Source of the DNA: Thermocatellispora tengchongensis
GTDB taxonomy: Bacteria > Actinomycetota > Actinomycetes > Streptosporangiales > Streptosporangiaceae
Assembly (NCBI RefSeq): GCF_014202315.1
Contig: NZ_JACHGN010000003.1
Location: forward strand, 124,001 to 188,000
Direction: 5' to 3'
DNA length: 64,000 nt
Positions 44,394 to 54,622 of this stretch are shown piece by piece. Each line of letters starts with the position of its first letter. Positions within the stretch are counted from its first letter, which is position 1. A program made the translations under genes and the position numbers. The notes beneath the pieces are model-generated. The model was not told the DNA's origin, ran no database searches, and worked only from the letters and a program-made list of their open reading frames with translations.

Positions 44394-45701
44394 GTGATTT
44401 CCCGTATCGATCTGCGCGGCGTCCTGCCCGAGGACCTCCGCGCCGTGCTGCCCCGAGCCGACCTCGACGTCGCCGCGGCCCTGGAGCTGGTCCGGCCGAT
44501 CTGCGAGGACGTGCATCATCGCGGGGTGGCCGCGCTGCGGGAGCTCACCAAGCGCTTCGACGGGGTGGAGCTCGCCTCCACCCGGGTCCCGGCCGAGGCG
44601 ATCGAGCGGGCGCTCGGCGCGCTCGACCCGAAGGTGCGGGCCGCGCTGGAGGAGTCCATCCGCCGCGCCCGCCTGGTCCACCGCGACCAGCGCCGCACCG
44701 ACACGACCACGCGGGTGGTGCCGGGCGGCACCGTGACCGAGCGCTGGGTGCCGGTCGAGCGCGTGGGCCTGTACGTCCCGGGCGGGCGGGCCGTCTACCC
44801 CTCCAGCGTGGTCATGAACGTCGTGCCCGCGCAGGAGGCCGGGGTGGGCTCGCTGGCCGTGACCAGCCCGGCCCAGGCCGAGCACGGCGGGCTGCCGCAC
44901 CCGACCATCCTGGCCGCGTGCGCGCTGCTCGGCGTCAACGAGGTCTACGCCGTGGGCGGCGCGCAGGCGGTGGCGATGTTCGCCTACGGCACCGAGGAGT
45001 GCCCGCCGGTCACCATGGTCACCGGCCCCGGCAACGTGTACGTCGCCGCGGCCAAGCGCCTGCTCAAGGGCCGCATCGGCATCGACTCCGAGGCCGGCCC
45101 GACCGAGATCGCGATCCTGGCCGACCGCACCGCCGACCCGGTGCACGTCGCCGCCGACCTGATCAGCCAGGCCGAGCACGACGTGATCGCCGCCGCGGTG
45201 CTGGTCACCGACTCCACCGAGCTGGCCGAGGCGGTGGAGAAGGAGCTGCCGGGCCAGGTCGCCGCCACCCGCCACTCCGAGCGCATCGCCGAGGCCCTGG
45301 CGGGGCGGCAGTCGGGCATCGTGCTGGTGTCCGGCATCGACGACGGGCTCAAGGTCGTCGATGCCTACGCCGCCGAGCACCTGGAGATCATGACCGCCGA
45401 CGCCGCCGCGGTCGCGGCGAGGGTGCGCAACGCGGGCGCGATCTTCATCGGGCCCTACTCGCCGGTCTCGCTCGGCGACTACCTGGCCGGGTCCAACCAC
45501 GTGCTGCCGACCGGCGGCTGCGCCTGCCACTCCTCGGGGCTGTCGGTGCAGACCTTCCTGCGCGGCATCCACGTCATCGACTACGACCGCGACGCGCTGG
45601 CCGGCTCGGCCGCCCACGTGTGCGCGCTCGCCGACGCCGAGGACCTCCCCGCCCACGGGGCGGCGATCCGGGCCCGATTCGACTGGGAGATCCCGCAGTG
45701 A
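44394..45701 (+). CDS. hisD: Histidinol dehydrogenase
   Basis: 435-residue zinc enzyme catalysing the last two steps of histidine synthesis, L-histidinol to histidine with two NAD. Motifs: [36 protein letters not shown]-like segment [53 protein letters not shown] 44394 (ISRIDLRG) matches the family N-terminus; ATG 44388 would add two residues. First gene of the operon; its stop overlaps hisC. Confidence 0.97.
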   Translation: MISRIDLRGVLPEDLRAVLPRADLDVAAALELVRPICEDVHHRGVAALRELTKRFDGVELASTRVPAEAIERALGALDPKVRAALEESIRRARLVHRDQRRTDTTTRVVPGGTVTERWVPVERVGLYVPGGRAVYPSSVVMNVVPAQEAGVGSLAVTSPAQAEHGGLPHPTILAACALLGVNEVYAVGGAQAVAMFAYGTEECPPVTMVTGPGNVYVAAAKRLLKGRIGIDSEAGPTEIAILADRTADPVHVAADLISQAEHDVIAAAVLVTDSTELAEAVEKELPGQVAATRHSERIAEALAGRQSGIVLVSGIDDGLKVVDAYAAEHLEIMTADAAAVAARVRNAGAIFIGPYSPVSLGDYLAGSNHVLPTGGCACHSSGLSVQTFLRGIHVIDYDRDALAGSAAHVCALADAEDLPAHGAAIRARFDWEIPQ

Positions 45702-46792
45702 CGTCATCCTCCGTCGGCGAGGTCTCCCTCGCCGACCTGCCGATCCGCGCCGACCTGCGGGGGCGCTCGCCGTACGGGGCGCCGCAGATCGACGTGCCCG
45801 TGCGGCTGAACACCAACGAGAACCCCTACCCGCCGCCGCCCGGCCTGGTCGAGGACCTCGCCGAGGCCGTGCGGCGCGACGCCGCGGGCCTGAACCGCTA
45901 CCCCGACCGCGACGCGCTGGCGCTGCGCGCCGACCTCGCGGCCTACCTCGGCCACGGGCTCGACTCCGCGCGGGTGTGGGCGGCCAACGGCTCCAACGAG
46001 GTGCTGCAGCAGATCCTCCAGGCGTTCGGCGGTCCCGGCCGCACCGCGCTGGGCTTCGAGCCGTCCTACTCGATGCACCCGATCATCACCACCGGCTGCT
46101 CGACCGAGTGGATCTCCGGGGCGCGCGAGGACGATTTCGGGCTCGACCCGGGCAAGGCCATCGCGGCGATCGAGGAGCACCGGCCCGACCTGGTCTTCCT
46201 CACCTCGCCCAACAACCCGACCGGCACCGCCCTGCCGCCCGCGACGATCGCGGCGGTGGTGGAGGCGGCGCCGGGCATGGTCGTGGTGGACGAGGCGTAC
46301 TTCGAGTTCGCCCGTTCCGGCACTCCCTCGGCGCTGACGCTGCTGCCCGAGCACCCGCGCCTGATCGTGACCCGCACGATGTCCAAGGCGTTCGCGATGG
46401 CCGGCACCCGGCTCGGCTACCTCGCCGCGCACCCCGCGGTGATCGAGGCGCTGCTGCTGGTGCGGCTGCCGTACCACCTGTCCACGCTGACCCAGGCGGC
46501 GGCGCGGGTCGCGCTGGCGCACCGCGAGGCGCTGCTCGGCACGGTGGACGAGCTGCGCGCCGAGCGCGACCGCACGGTGGCGTGGCTGCGCGGCAAGGGG
46601 CTCAAGGCGGCCGACTCCGACGCCAACTTCGTGCTGTTCGGCGAGTTCCCGCAGCGGCGCGCGGTGTGGGAGGGGCTGCTCGCCCGCGGCGTGCTGATCC
46701 GCGAGGTCGGCCCGCCCGAGTGGCTGCGGGTGTCCATCGGAACCGGAGACGAGATGGCGGCCTTCAGGGCCGCGCTGGAGGCTGTGCTGTGA
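45698..46792 (+). CDS. hisC: Histidinol-phosphate aminotransferase
   Basis: 364-residue fold-type I PLP aminotransferase. Motifs: [40 protein letters not shown], and the PLP lysine in [15 protein letters not shown]. Converts imidazole acetol phosphate and glutamate to histidinol phosphate. GTGA overlaps at both ends link it to hisD and hisB. Confidence 0.97.
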   Translation: MTSSSVGEVSLADLPIRADLRGRSPYGAPQIDVPVRLNTNENPYPPPPGLVEDLAEAVRRDAAGLNRYPDRDALALRADLAAYLGHGLDSARVWAANGSNEVLQQILQAFGGPGRTALGFEPSYSMHPIITTGCSTEWISGAREDDFGLDPGKAIAAIEEHRPDLVFLTSPNNPTGTALPPATIAAVVEAAPGMVVVDEAYFEFARSGTPSALTLLPEHPRLIVTRTMSKAFAMAGTRLGYLAAHPAVIEALLLVRLPYHLSTLTQAAARVALAHREALLGTVDELRAERDRTVAWLRGKGLKAADSDANFVLFGEFPQRRAVWEGLLARGVLIREVGPPEWLRVSIGTGDEMAAFRAALEAVL

Positions 46793-47382
46793 CGAGAGTG
46801 GGCCGGATCGAGCGCACGACGAAGGAGACCTCGGTGCTGGTCGAGGTCGGCCTCGACGGCACCGGCCAGGTGGACGTCGCCACCGGCGTGGGGTTCTACG
46901 ACCACATGCTGGCCCAGCTCGGCAAGCACGGCCTGTTCGACCTGACCGTCAAGACCGAGGGCGACCTGCACATCGACGCGCACCACACGATCGAGGACAC
47001 CTCGCTGGCGCTGGGCGCGGCGTTCCGCGAGGCGCTGGGCGACAAGTCGGGCATCCGGCGGTTCGGCAGCGCGTCCTGCCCGCTGGACGAGTCGCTGGCC
47101 CAGGTCACCGTGGATCTGTCCGGGCGGCCCTACCTGGTGCACACCGAGCCCGAGGGCATGGCCCCGATGATCGGTCCCGACTACGACACCACGATGACCC
47201 GGCACATCCTGGAGTCGTTCGTCGCCCAGGCCGCGATCTGCCTGCACGTGCACGTCCCGTACGGGCGCAACGCGCACCACATCGTGGAGGCGCAGTTCAA
47301 GGCCCTGGCGCGGGCGCTGCGCGAGGCGTCGGAGCCCGACCCGCGCGCCAGCGGCGTGCCCAGCACCAAGGGCGTGCTGTGA
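46789..47382 (+). CDS. hisB: Imidazoleglycerol-phosphate dehydratase
   Basis: 197-residue monofunctional HisB (no phosphatase domain). Mn-binding motifs are [28 protein letters not shown] and [22 protein letters not shown]. Step 6 of the pathway. The GTG overlaps the hisC stop. Confidence 0.97.
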   Translation: MTRVGRIERTTKETSVLVEVGLDGTGQVDVATGVGFYDHMLAQLGKHGLFDLTVKTEGDLHIDAHHTIEDTSLALGAAFREALGDKSGIRRFGSASCPLDESLAQVTVDLSGRPYLVHTEPEGMAPMIGPDYDTTMTRHILESFVAQAAICLHVHVPYGRNAHHIVEAQFKALARALREASEPDPRASGVPSTKGVL

Positions 47383-47445
47383 GCGAGCGCGGCGGGCGGG
47401 CCGATGGGCGCCGCGGCCTCTCCGAGTGCCGGAGGAGGAGGGGCT

Positions 47446-47601
47446 GTGACCGATAACTGGACTGCCGCGATCATGGTCTTCGTGGGCCTGTTCCTGGTCG
47501 GCGGCGTGGTCTCCTTCTTCAAGCAGGGCCTGAAGCTGTTCGCCGCGGTGCTCGGCGTCGGCGCGGCGCTCGCGATCACGGCGGGGGTGCTGTGGTGGTG
47601 A
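47446..47601 (+). CDS. Small two-TM membrane protein in the his operon
   Basis: 51 residues: [20 protein letters not shown], a short loop with Phe-Lys-Gln-Gly, then a second hydrophobic stretch ending LWW. GGAGGAGGAGGGG precedes the GTG and the stop overlaps the hisH start, so it is clearly translated. A small protein in this place is usual in related actinomycetes; function unknown. Confidence 0.8.
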   Translation: MTDNWTAAIMVFVGLFLVGGVVSFFKQGLKLFAAVLGVGAALAITAGVLWW

Positions 47602-48227
47602 ACGTGGTGGTGCTCGACTACGGGTCGGGCAATCTGCGCTCGGCCGAGCGGGCGCTGGCCCGTGTCGGGGCCGAGGTGACCGTGACGGCCGACCTGGACG
47701 CGGCGCTGGAGTGCGACGGCCTGGTGGTGCCCGGCGTCGGCGCCTTCGCGGCCTGCATGGCCGGGCTGACCGGCGTGCAGGGCGACCGGGCGATCGCCCG
47801 GCGGCTGTCGGCCGGGCGGCCGGTGCTCGGCATCTGCGTCGGCATGCAGATCCTGTTCGAGGAGGGCGTGGAGCACGGCGTGCACACCAAGGGCTGCGGT
47901 GAGTGGCCCGGTGCCGTCGAGCGGCTTGAGGCGCCGGTGCTGCCGCACATGGGGTGGAACACCGTTTCCGCGCCCGAGGGCTCGGTGCTGTTCGCGGGCC
48001 TGCCCGCCGACACGCGCTTCTACTTCGTCCACTCCTACGCGGTGCGCCGCTGGGAGCTGCAGGCCGGGCCCGGGTTCCCCGAGCCCCTGGTGACCTGGGC
48101 CGAGCACGGCGAGCGGTTCGTGGCCGCCGCCGAGAACGGCCCGCTGATGGCCACCCAGTTCCACCCGGAGAAGTCCGGCGACGCCGGCGCCACCCTGCTG
48201 GAGAACTGGGTCAGGACCCTGAAGTGA
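47598..48227 (+). CDS. hisH: Imidazole glycerol-phosphate synthase glutaminase subunit
   Basis: 209-residue class I glutamine amidotransferase supplying ammonia to HisF. Nucleophile Cys in [10 protein letters not shown], His and Glu in [19 protein letters not shown] at the start. GTG 47598 is preferred over the two preceding GTGs because it overlaps the small-protein stop (GTGA) and fits the family N-terminus. Confidence 0.96.
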   Translation: MNVVVLDYGSGNLRSAERALARVGAEVTVTADLDAALECDGLVVPGVGAFAACMAGLTGVQGDRAIARRLSAGRPVLGICVGMQILFEEGVEHGVHTKGCGEWPGAVERLEAPVLPHMGWNTVSAPEGSVLFAGLPADTRFYFVHSYAVRRWELQAGPGFPEPLVTWAEHGERFVAAAENGPLMATQFHPEKSGDAGATLLENWVRTLK

Positions 48228-48568
48228 GCGAGCGGGGCGAGCGGGCGCGGCGGCGCGCGCTGCGCGAGGCCGAGCGCGCCAGGCAGGCCGCGTTACGCGC
48301 CGAGCGCGAGGCCAGGGCGGCGCGCCGGCGCGAGCTGCGCGGCCGGGTGACCGCCCTGCTGCCCCGGCCGGTGCGCGTGGCGCGGCAGGGCGGCCTGATC
48401 GCCCGCCGCCGCCGCGCGCAGAACGCCGTGGTCGTGCTGCTGTTCGTGCTCGTCCAGGTGCTCGCCTGGCTGCTGACGTCCGCATGGGCGGCGCGCCTGG
48501 GCGTGTTCGTACTGTCGTTGTTGCTGGTCCCGGTGCTCGTCACCCTCATCTTCGACCGGAGGTCGTGA
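48224..48568 (+). CDS. Coiled-coil/two-TM conserved protein in the his operon
   Basis: 114 residues: an Arg/Ala/Glu-rich helix (1-45, [20 protein letters not shown]), a basic loop, then two TM segments (about 67-84 and 89-108). GTGA overlap with hisH; ends 4 bases before priA. Membrane-anchored with a cytoplasmic charged helix. Function unknown. Confidence 0.8.
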   Translation: MSERGERARRRALREAERARQAALRAEREARAARRRELRGRVTALLPRPVRVARQGGLIARRRRAQNAVVVLLFVLVQVLAWLLTSAWAARLGVFVLSLLLVPVLVTLIFDRRS

Positions 48569-48572
48569 ACAC

Positions 48573-49298
48573 ATGTCGTCGCTGGTGCTGCTGCCCGCCG
48601 TGGACGTCGCGGACGGCCAGGCCGTGCGCCTGGTCCAGGGCGAGGCCGGAAGTGAGACCTCCTACGGCGATCCGCTCGCCGCCGCCCTCGCCTGGCAGGA
48701 GGCCGGCGCGGAGTGGATCCACCTGGTCGATCTGGACGCGGCGTTCGGCCGCGGCTCCAACCGAGAGCTGCTGGCCTCGGTGGTCGGGGCGCTGGACGTG
48801 AACGTGGAGCTGTCCGGCGGGATCAGGGACGACGAGTCGCTGGCCGCCGCGCTGGCCACGGGCTGCCGCCGGGTCAACATCGGCACCGCCGCGCTGGAGG
48901 ACCCGGCCTGGTGCGCGAAGATCATCGCCGAGCACGGCGACAAGATCGCGGTCGGGCTGGACGTGCGCGGCACCACGCTCGCCGCCCGGGGCTGGACCCG
49001 CGAGGGCGGCGACCTGTGGGAGGTGCTGGACCGGCTGGAGTCCGACGGCTGCCCCCGCTACGTCGTCACCGACGTGACCAAGGACGGCACGCTGCGCGGG
49101 CCGAACGTCGAGCTGCTGCGCGAGGTCTGCGCCCGTACCGACAAGCCGGTCATCGCCAGCGGGGGCGTTTCCTCCCTCGATGACCTGCGTACTCTCGCCA
49201 CCCTCGTTCCCGCCGGAGTGGAGGGCGCGATAGTGGGCAAGGCGCTGTACGCACGGGCGTTCACCCTTGAGGAAGCCCTCGCCGCGGTGAGCACCTGA
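48573..49298 (+). CDS. priA: Bifunctional phosphoribosyl isomerase PriA (HisA/TrpF)
   Basis: 241-residue (beta/alpha)8 isomerase. Start [20 protein letters not shown] with the first catalytic Asp; second Asp within the [16 protein letters not shown] strand. In actinomycetes this single enzyme isomerises both ProFAR (His) and PRA (Trp). No trpF is present near trpC/trpB, consistent with PriA use. GGAGG lies 9 bases before ATG 48573. Confidence 0.95.
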   Translation: MSSLVLLPAVDVADGQAVRLVQGEAGSETSYGDPLAAALAWQEAGAEWIHLVDLDAAFGRGSNRELLASVVGALDVNVELSGGIRDDESLAAALATGCRRVNIGTAALEDPAWCAKIIAEHGDKIAVGLDVRGTTLAARGWTREGGDLWEVLDRLESDGCPRYVVTDVTKDGTLRGPNVELLREVCARTDKPVIASGGVSSLDDLRTLATLVPAGVEGAIVGKALYARAFTLEEALAAVST

Positions 49299-49325
49299 GG
49301 CCCGACCAGCGTGTGGAGGGATCCG

Positions 49326-49766
49326 GTGGGCAATCGCATCTTCAGCGGCGGAGTGTGGGAAGAGCGTTACGGCTACGCGCGTGCCGTCGTGGCCGGGCCA
49401 TGGGTGATCGTCTCGGGGTGCACCTCGACGATCGACGGTGAGGTGCGCCACGTCGGCGACGTGCGCAAGCAGGCGCTCACGGCCTTCGGCATCGCGCTCG
49501 ACGCGGTCGAGCGCGCCGGGCTGACGCGCGACGACGTCGTCCGCACCCGCTACTACGTCGTGGACCCCTCCCACTACGACGAGGTGGGGGCGGCGCACGC
49601 GCAACTGTTCCGGCACGTGCGCCCGGTGTGCACCGGCGTGCAGGTCGCCGGGCTCATCGACCCGCGCATGCTGGTCGAGATCGAGGTCGAGGCGTACCGG
49701 AGGGACGAGCAGGTCCCCGCGCCGAGAGGGCTCCCGGAGGAGCCGCAAGGGGAGGGAGTGCGGTGA
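49326..49766 (+). CDS. RidA-family (YjgF/YER057c) protein
   Basis: 146-residue RidA-like protein: [29 protein letters not shown] at the start and [18 protein letters not shown] at the end. RidA enzymes hydrolyse reactive enamines or imines formed by PLP enzymes; this one sits among his genes, between priA and hisF. GTG 49326 has GGAGGG 5 bases upstream. The stop overlaps the hisF start. Confidence 0.87.
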   Translation: MGNRIFSGGVWEERYGYARAVVAGPWVIVSGCTSTIDGEVRHVGDVRKQALTAFGIALDAVERAGLTRDDVVRTRYYVVDPSHYDEVGAAHAQLFRHVRPVCTGVQVAGLIDPRMLVEIEVEAYRRDEQVPAPRGLPEEPQGEGVR

Positions 49767-50533
49767 GCGTCGCCGTACGCGTGATTCCGTGCCTGGACGT
49801 CGATGCGGGCCGGGTGGTCAAGGGCGTCAACTTCGAGAACCTGCGCGACGCGGGCGACCCGGTGGAGCTCGCCCGCCGCTATGACGCCGAGGGCGCCGAC
49901 GAGCTGACCTTCCTCGACATCACCGCGTCGTCGGGGGAGCGCGAGACCATGTACGACGTGGTGCGGCGCACGGCCGAGCAGGTGTTCATCCCGCTGACCG
50001 TCGGCGGGGGAGTGCGCTCGGTGGAGGACGTCAACCGGCTGCTGCGCGCGGGGGCGGACAAGGTCTCGCTCAACACCGCGGCCATCGCCCGGCCCGAGCT
50101 GCTGACCGAGGCATCGCGCCGGTTCGGCGCCCAGTGCATCGTGCTGTCGGTGGACGCCCGCCGGGTCCGTGAGGGGGTGTCCACGCCGAGCGGCTTCGAG
50201 GTGACCACCCACGGCGGCCGGCGCGGCACCGGCATCGACGCGGTGGAGTGGGCGCGGCGGGGCCAGGAGCTGGGCGTGGGCGAGATCCTGCTCAACAGCA
50301 TGGACGGCGACGGCACCCGCGACGGCTACGACCTGGAGATGATCCGCGCCGTGCGGGCGGCGGTGACGGTCCCGGTCATCGCCAGCGGCGGGGCGGGCGC
50401 CCTGGAGCACTTCCCGCCCGCGGTGGAGGCCGGCGCCGACGCGGTGCTCGCCGCCAGCGTGCTGCACTTCGGCCAGCTCACGATCGGCGAGATCAAGAAG
50501 ACCATGGCGAACGCGGGCATCCCCACTCGCTGA
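49763..50533 (+). CDS. hisF: Imidazole glycerol-phosphate synthase cyclase subunit
   Basis: 256-residue barrel enzyme forming IGP and AICAR with HisH. Motifs: [18 protein letters not shown] (catalytic Asp), [50 protein letters not shown] precedes the GTG; start overlaps the RidA-like stop. Confidence 0.97.
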   Translation: MSVAVRVIPCLDVDAGRVVKGVNFENLRDAGDPVELARRYDAEGADELTFLDITASSGERETMYDVVRRTAEQVFIPLTVGGGVRSVEDVNRLLRAGADKVSLNTAAIARPELLTEASRRFGAQCIVLSVDARRVREGVSTPSGFEVTTHGGRRGTGIDAVEWARRGQELGVGEILLNSMDGDGTRDGYDLEMIRAVRAAVTVPVIASGGAGALEHFPPAVEAGADAVLAASVLHFGQLTIGEIKKTMANAGIPTR

Positions 50534-50599
50534 CCCACTGGGAGAAATACCCCGCTTAACCGATTGACTTTGTGGGTTTATCGGCGCGACCATGGCGGG

Positions 50600-51733
50600 G
50601 TGCTGAAGTTCCACTGGTTCCTGCCCACGTCCGGCGACAGCCGGGCGCTCAGCGGCGGCGGCCACGGCCTGGCGCGGGGCCACGGCCTGCCCGGCGGCGC
50701 GTCGGGCGCGTACCGGCCGCCGGACATCGAGTACCTCGCCCAGGTCGCCCGCTCGGCCGAGCAGCTCGGGTTCGAGGCCGTGCTGACCCCCACCGGCACC
50801 TGGTGCGAGGACGCCTGGCTGGTGACCGCGGCGCTGACCAGGGAGACCCGGCGGCTGCGGTTCCTGGTGGCCTTCCGGCCCGGCTTCCTGTCGCCCACGC
50901 TCGCCGCCCAGATGGCGGCCACCTACCAGCGGCTCTCGCGCGGGCGGCTGCTGCTCAACGTGGTGACCGGCGGCGAGGACGCCGAGCAGCGCAGGTTCGG
51001 CGACCATCTACCGCACGACGAGCGCTACGCCAGGACCGAGGAGTTCCTGTCGATCGTGCGCGGCGCGTGGAGCGGCACGCCGTACGACTTCGAGGGCGAG
51101 CACTACCGAGTCGAGGGCGCGACCGTGGCCGAGCCGCCCGAGCCGGCGCCGCTGATCTACTTCGGCGGCTCGTCCCCGGCGGCGGGGCCGGTCGCCGCCG
51201 GGCACGCCGACGTCTACCTCACCTGGGGCGAGCCGCCGGACCAGGTGGCCGCCAAGATCGCGTGGATGCGGGAGCTGGCCGGGGAGCGGGGGCGTACGCT
51301 GCGGTTCGGCATCCGCCTGCACGTGATCACCCGCGACACCGAGGCCGCCGCCTGGGCCGAGGCCGCCCGCCTGCTCGACGCGCTCGACCCCGCCGACATC
51401 GCCCGCGCCCGCGAGGTCCTGGGCCGCAGCGAGTCGGTCGGCCAGCGGCGCATGCTCGACCTGCACTCCTCCTACACCCCCGGCGACGGCGTGCGCGCCC
51501 TGGAGATCCACCCCAACCTGTGGGCCGGAGTGGGCCTGGTCCGCGGCGGCGCCGGCACCGCCCTGGTCGGCTCGCACGCCCAGGTGACCGAGCGCATCGA
51601 GGAGTACGCCGCGCTGGGCGTGGAGGAGTTCATCCTGTCCGGCTACCCCCACCTGGAGGAGGCGTACTGGTTCGGCGAGGGGGTCCTGCCCGCCTTCCGC
51701 GCCCGGAACCGGCCGGCCCCTGCCTTCGTCTAG
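50600..51733 (+). CDS. ssuD: Luciferase-like FMN-dependent monooxygenase, SsuD type
   Basis: 377-residue LLM-class flavoprotein close to alkanesulfonate monooxygenase, which frees sulfite from alkylsulfonates using FMNH2 and O2. Motifs: HWFLPTSGDSR, FEAVLTPTGTWCEDAWL, VAFRPGFLSPTLAAQMAATYQRLS, NVVTGGEDAEQRRFGD, ILSGYPHLEEAYWFGEGVLP. GTG 50600 fits the SsuD N-terminus. A TTGACT at 50565-50570 may belong to its promoter. No ssuE or ABC sulfonate genes adjoin. Its stop shares CTAG with the convergent gene. Confidence 0.85.
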   Translation: MLKFHWFLPTSGDSRALSGGGHGLARGHGLPGGASGAYRPPDIEYLAQVARSAEQLGFEAVLTPTGTWCEDAWLVTAALTRETRRLRFLVAFRPGFLSPTLAAQMAATYQRLSRGRLLLNVVTGGEDAEQRRFGDHLPHDERYARTEEFLSIVRGAWSGTPYDFEGEHYRVEGATVAEPPEPAPLIYFGGSSPAAGPVAAGHADVYLTWGEPPDQVAAKIAWMRELAGERGRTLRFGIRLHVITRDTEAAAWAEAARLLDALDPADIARAREVLGRSESVGQRRMLDLHSSYTPGDGVRALEIHPNLWAGVGLVRGGAGTALVGSHAQVTERIEEYAALGVEEFILSGYPHLEEAYWFGEGVLPAFRARNRPAPAFV

Positions 51734-53133
51734 AAGACGCGGAAGTGGTGGAACAGTTCGTATGACGCGTCGTGGGCGGCGAAGGCGGCGGCCTCGGAGC
51801 GCTTGACCGCCAGGTACGCCGTGCGGCGCAGCGGGCCCAGGGCCTCCATCAGCAGTTCGTCCGACTCCAGGGCGTCCAGGGCCTCCGGCAGGGTGGCCGG
51901 GAGGCGGTGGATGCCCGCGCGTGACCGGTCGGCGTCGGAGAGGGTGTCGGGGTCCACGGTCACCGGGTCGCCGGGGTCCAGGCGGCGGCGGATGCCGTCG
52001 AGGCCGGCGTGGATCACCGCGCCCAGGGCGAGGTAGGGGTTGGCCGAGGAGTCGGCGGGCTTGAACTCCAGGTTGGTGGCGCCCTCGGTGAGGGGGGAGC
52101 ACACCCGCACCGCGGCCTCGCGGTTGTCGGGGCCGTAGCAGGCGTACGCGCTGGACCACATGCGGGGGGAAAGGCGGCGGTAGCTGTTGACGGTGCCGGC
52201 CGTGAGCGCGACCAGGGCGGGCAGGTGGGCGAGCAGGCCCGCGACGAAGTGGCCGCCGAGGTCGGACAGGGCGGCGCCGCCCTCGCCGCCCGGGGCGGGG
52301 GCGAACAGGTTGGTCTTGCCCTCGGAGTCCCACAGCGACAGGTGGATGTGGGCGCCGTTGCCGGCCTGGTCGGCGATCGGCTTGGGGGCCAGGGAGGCCC
52401 ACATGGACATGCGCAGCGCGATCCCGCGCACGGTCTCGCGATAGATCACCTGGTTGTCCGCGGCGCGCAGGGCCGGGGCGTGGCGGATCGACAGCTCCTG
52501 CTGCCCGTGGCCCAGCTCCGGGTGGTAGTGCTCCACCCGCAGGCCCTGGGTCTCCAGGGCGCGCACCAGCCGCATCGCGTAGTCGTGGGCGATGTCGAAG
52601 CCGGTCGTCGCGTAGCACAGGCTGTCGTCGATCGGGGCCAGGCGCTCCAGCCCTTCGGTGGGCAGCCTGCGGCCCAGCGTGAACTCCGGCTCGAACGCCG
52701 CCATCAGCGTGTATCCCTCGCCCGCCAGTTCCGCGACCGCGTCGCGGAGGAAGGAGCGCGGGCACGCCGCCCACGGCCGGCCGTCCTGCGTGCGCAGGTC
52801 GGAGAGCATCGCCGCCGCGCCCGGCGCGTACGGCAACGGCACGAACGTCGCCACGTCGGGCACGATCCGCACCTCGCCCACCGGGCCCATGCCCTCGACC
52901 GGCTGGAGCTGGTCGAGCATGTTCATGGCCATCATGGCCACGGTGTGGCCGATGCCGGTGCCGAGGCGCTCGGAGAGCCGGGCGCGCGAGGTCGCCTTAC
53001 CGCGGATGACGCCGCCGTGGTCGGCGTACAGGAACCGGATGAGCTCGATGCCCTCGATCTCGGTGCGCTCCAGGATGCGCCTGGCGGCCGGGTCGAGGGG
53101 CTGGATCTCGCGTGCTGTGGGGCGATCTCTCAT
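51730..53133 (-). CDS. Glutamine-synthetase-like enzyme (GlnA-like, gamma-glutamyl ligase)
   Basis: 467-residue GS-fold ligase: RFLYADHGGVIRGKA in the N-domain, FEPEFTLG, GNGAHIHLSLWD, NSYRRLSPRMWSSAYACYGPDNREAAVRV and NLEFKPADSSANPYLALGA. No adenylylation Tyr motif of GlnA1. Such GlnA-like proteins in actinomycetes often ligate glutamate to polyamines or ethanolamine; substrate unknown. ATG 53133 chosen; ATG 53154 is possible. Confidence 0.85.
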   Translation of the reverse strand: MRDRPTAREIQPLDPAARRILERTEIEGIELIRFLYADHGGVIRGKATSRARLSERLGTGIGHTVAMMAMNMLDQLQPVEGMGPVGEVRIVPDVATFVPLPYAPGAAAMLSDLRTQDGRPWAACPRSFLRDAVAELAGEGYTLMAAFEPEFTLGRRLPTEGLERLAPIDDSLCYATTGFDIAHDYAMRLVRALETQGLRVEHYHPELGHGQQELSIRHAPALRAADNQVIYRETVRGIALRMSMWASLAPKPIADQAGNGAHIHLSLWDSEGKTNLFAPAPGGEGGAALSDLGGHFVAGLLAHLPALVALTAGTVNSYRRLSPRMWSSAYACYGPDNREAAVRVCSPLTEGATNLEFKPADSSANPYLALGAVIHAGLDGIRRRLDPGDPVTVDPDTLSDADRSRAGIHRLPATLPEALDALESDELLMEALGPLRRTAYLAVKRSEAAAFAAHDASYELFHHFRVF

Positions 53134-53344
53134 CCTGCCTGCGTAGCACGTCATCGCCGCCGGGAAAAGGACCGCCCACGCCTCGGCCCCGCCGTGTGCG
53201 GCGGCGGGGGTGAGGTGCGGCCCGAGCCATGGGCGGACCCGGCGCGGCGTGCCCGGTCGCGGGCACGCCGATGACGGTCAGGGTGGACGCGACCCGGGAG
53301 ACGTCAGCGGTGAACTCCCCGAATTGACTCCACGACCGGACCTG

Positions 53345-53506
53345 TCAGGTCAGTACCTCACTGAAGAATGTCGCGAGTTGGTCCGCTCCATTCATGATCC
53401 CGGCGATCACACCGTTGACCGCGCTGGCCGCGTCAGTCGGCCGGGTGAACAAGTAGAACACCACGAACGCCACGGCTGCATATGTGGCGACCTTCTTGAC
53501 CTGCAT
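53345..53506 (-). CDS. 53-aa single-TM small protein
   Basis: Basic start MQVKKVATYAAVAFVVFYLF forms one N-terminal TM, followed by an Asn/Gly/Ala-rich amphipathic tail. GCAGGAGG lies 6 bases before the ATG, one of the strongest ribosome sites in the window. Probably a real small membrane protein; function unknown. Confidence 0.7.
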   Translation of the reverse strand: MQVKKVATYAAVAFVVFYLFTRPTDAASAVNGVIAGIMNGADQLATFFSEVLT

Positions 53507-53833
53507 GGGGGGCCTCCTGCAGTCCAATCCCTGGCGTATATACCCGGTTCTGACGGGTTGCTCTCGGGAACATTCGTGATCATAGCCGCCGTCTCGGCGG
53601 TCGCCTGCCACGCCCTGACCCGGCCGATGCCCGTCCATCACGCACACTAGCCGCCCGCGCGGCGCCGTGTGCGGCCAAAATGCGCAGAGGTTGGAGCAGA
53701 AAAGCGGCAAACTGCTCGAAATCCGGCTAGTTCCCCGCCGCTACCTCGGCGTCCTTTCGAGCCATGCCGGTTGTGTGAGATGTCGCACGCCGCCGCGGGG
53801 TGTGACCGGGTTCAGGAACGGGAACCGGTCACC
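53507..53833. other. Gene-free interval before the TIGR03085 gene
   Basis: 327 bases holding the expected promoter of the 53-aa gene. No gene, repeat or clear hairpin was supported; long frames on the plus strand antisense the TIGR03085 gene. Confidence 0.5.
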
Positions 53834-54487
53834 TCATACGCCCAGCGGAGCCTCCTTCAGGCGCGCGACCGCCCCGGGGTCGCCGGTCAGCTCGACCCGG
53901 GCGTGCTCCTGGCGGCCGAAGCAGAACAGCAGCAGCTCCCCGGCCGTGCCGGTCACCTCCACCCGCGGGCCGCCCTTGGGGCCGCCGAGCGCGACCGCCC
54001 GGCCCTGTGCGCCCTCGGGGGCGCCGATGCGGTGCAGCACCACGCCCACCGGCGACCTGCGCAGCATGAACCGGGCGCCGGCCGACAGGCGCTTCCAGAT
54101 CACGTTGTCCAGGTCCGGCGGCAGCTCGCGGGGCGCCCAGCCCTCCTGGGCCCGGCGCAGGTCCTCGTGGTGCACGAAGTACTCCAGCGTGTTGACCGCC
54201 TCGTCCATGCCGGGGATCAGGCGGTAGAAGCCGCCGGGGCCCGAGCGCACCAGGCGTACCAGGCCCTCGAAGCCGTGGCGCTCCTTCAGGGCGCGCTGCA
54301 CCCCCGCGGTGTATCCGGCCAGGGCCGGCAGTGCGATGCCTCCGGCGGCGGCGGGGCGGCGCTCGCGCAGGACCAGGTGGGCCGCCAGGTCGAAGGCGGT
54401 CCAGCCCGCGCAGAGAGTCGGCGCGTCGGGGCCGAGGCGCTCGAACAGGTCGCTGATCGCGGCGCGTTCCGCTCGTGCGTGGCTCAC
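53834..54487 (-). CDS. TIGR03085-family protein (DinB/maleylpyruvate-isomerase fold)
   Basis: 217-residue actinobacterial protein. Features: LCAGWTAFDLAAHLVLRERRP near the N-terminus (first metal-ligand His), EYFVHHEDLRRAQ in the middle, and a C-terminal sterol-carrier-like domain ending PGAVARLKEAPLGV. The fold binds a divalent metal; substrate, perhaps a thiol such as mycothiol, is inferred from relatives. Divergent from the ABC exporter genes. Confidence 0.87.
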   Translation of the reverse strand: MSHARAERAAISDLFERLGPDAPTLCAGWTAFDLAAHLVLRERRPAAAGGIALPALAGYTAGVQRALKERHGFEGLVRLVRSGPGGFYRLIPGMDEAVNTLEYFVHHEDLRRAQEGWAPRELPPDLDNVIWKRLSAGARFMLRRSPVGVVLHRIGAPEGAQGRAVALGGPKGGPRVEVTGTAGELLLFCFGRQEHARVELTGDPGAVARLKEAPLGV

Positions 54488-54548
54488 GTTCGCGATCGTA
54501 ACAAGCGCAGGCTTGGGAATAAGCCAGGAGCGTGCCGTGATAGGGACT

Positions 54549-54589
54549 TAAGCGGAAATGGCGCTTACCGACCACCAAAGAGCGGTAAG
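54549..54589. promoter_or_regulatory. Overlapping inverted repeats upstream of the ABC exporter
   Basis: TAAGCG(54549-54554)/CGCTTA(54562-54567) and CTTACCG(54564-54570)/CGGTAAG(54583-54589) share their central arm. They lie 34 bases before the exporter start in the divergent region, a plausible operator; no regulator gene is adjacent. Confidence 0.35.
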
Positions 54590-54622
54590 GGCGACCGGAC
54601 TCGGCGAAAGGACGCTCACGAC

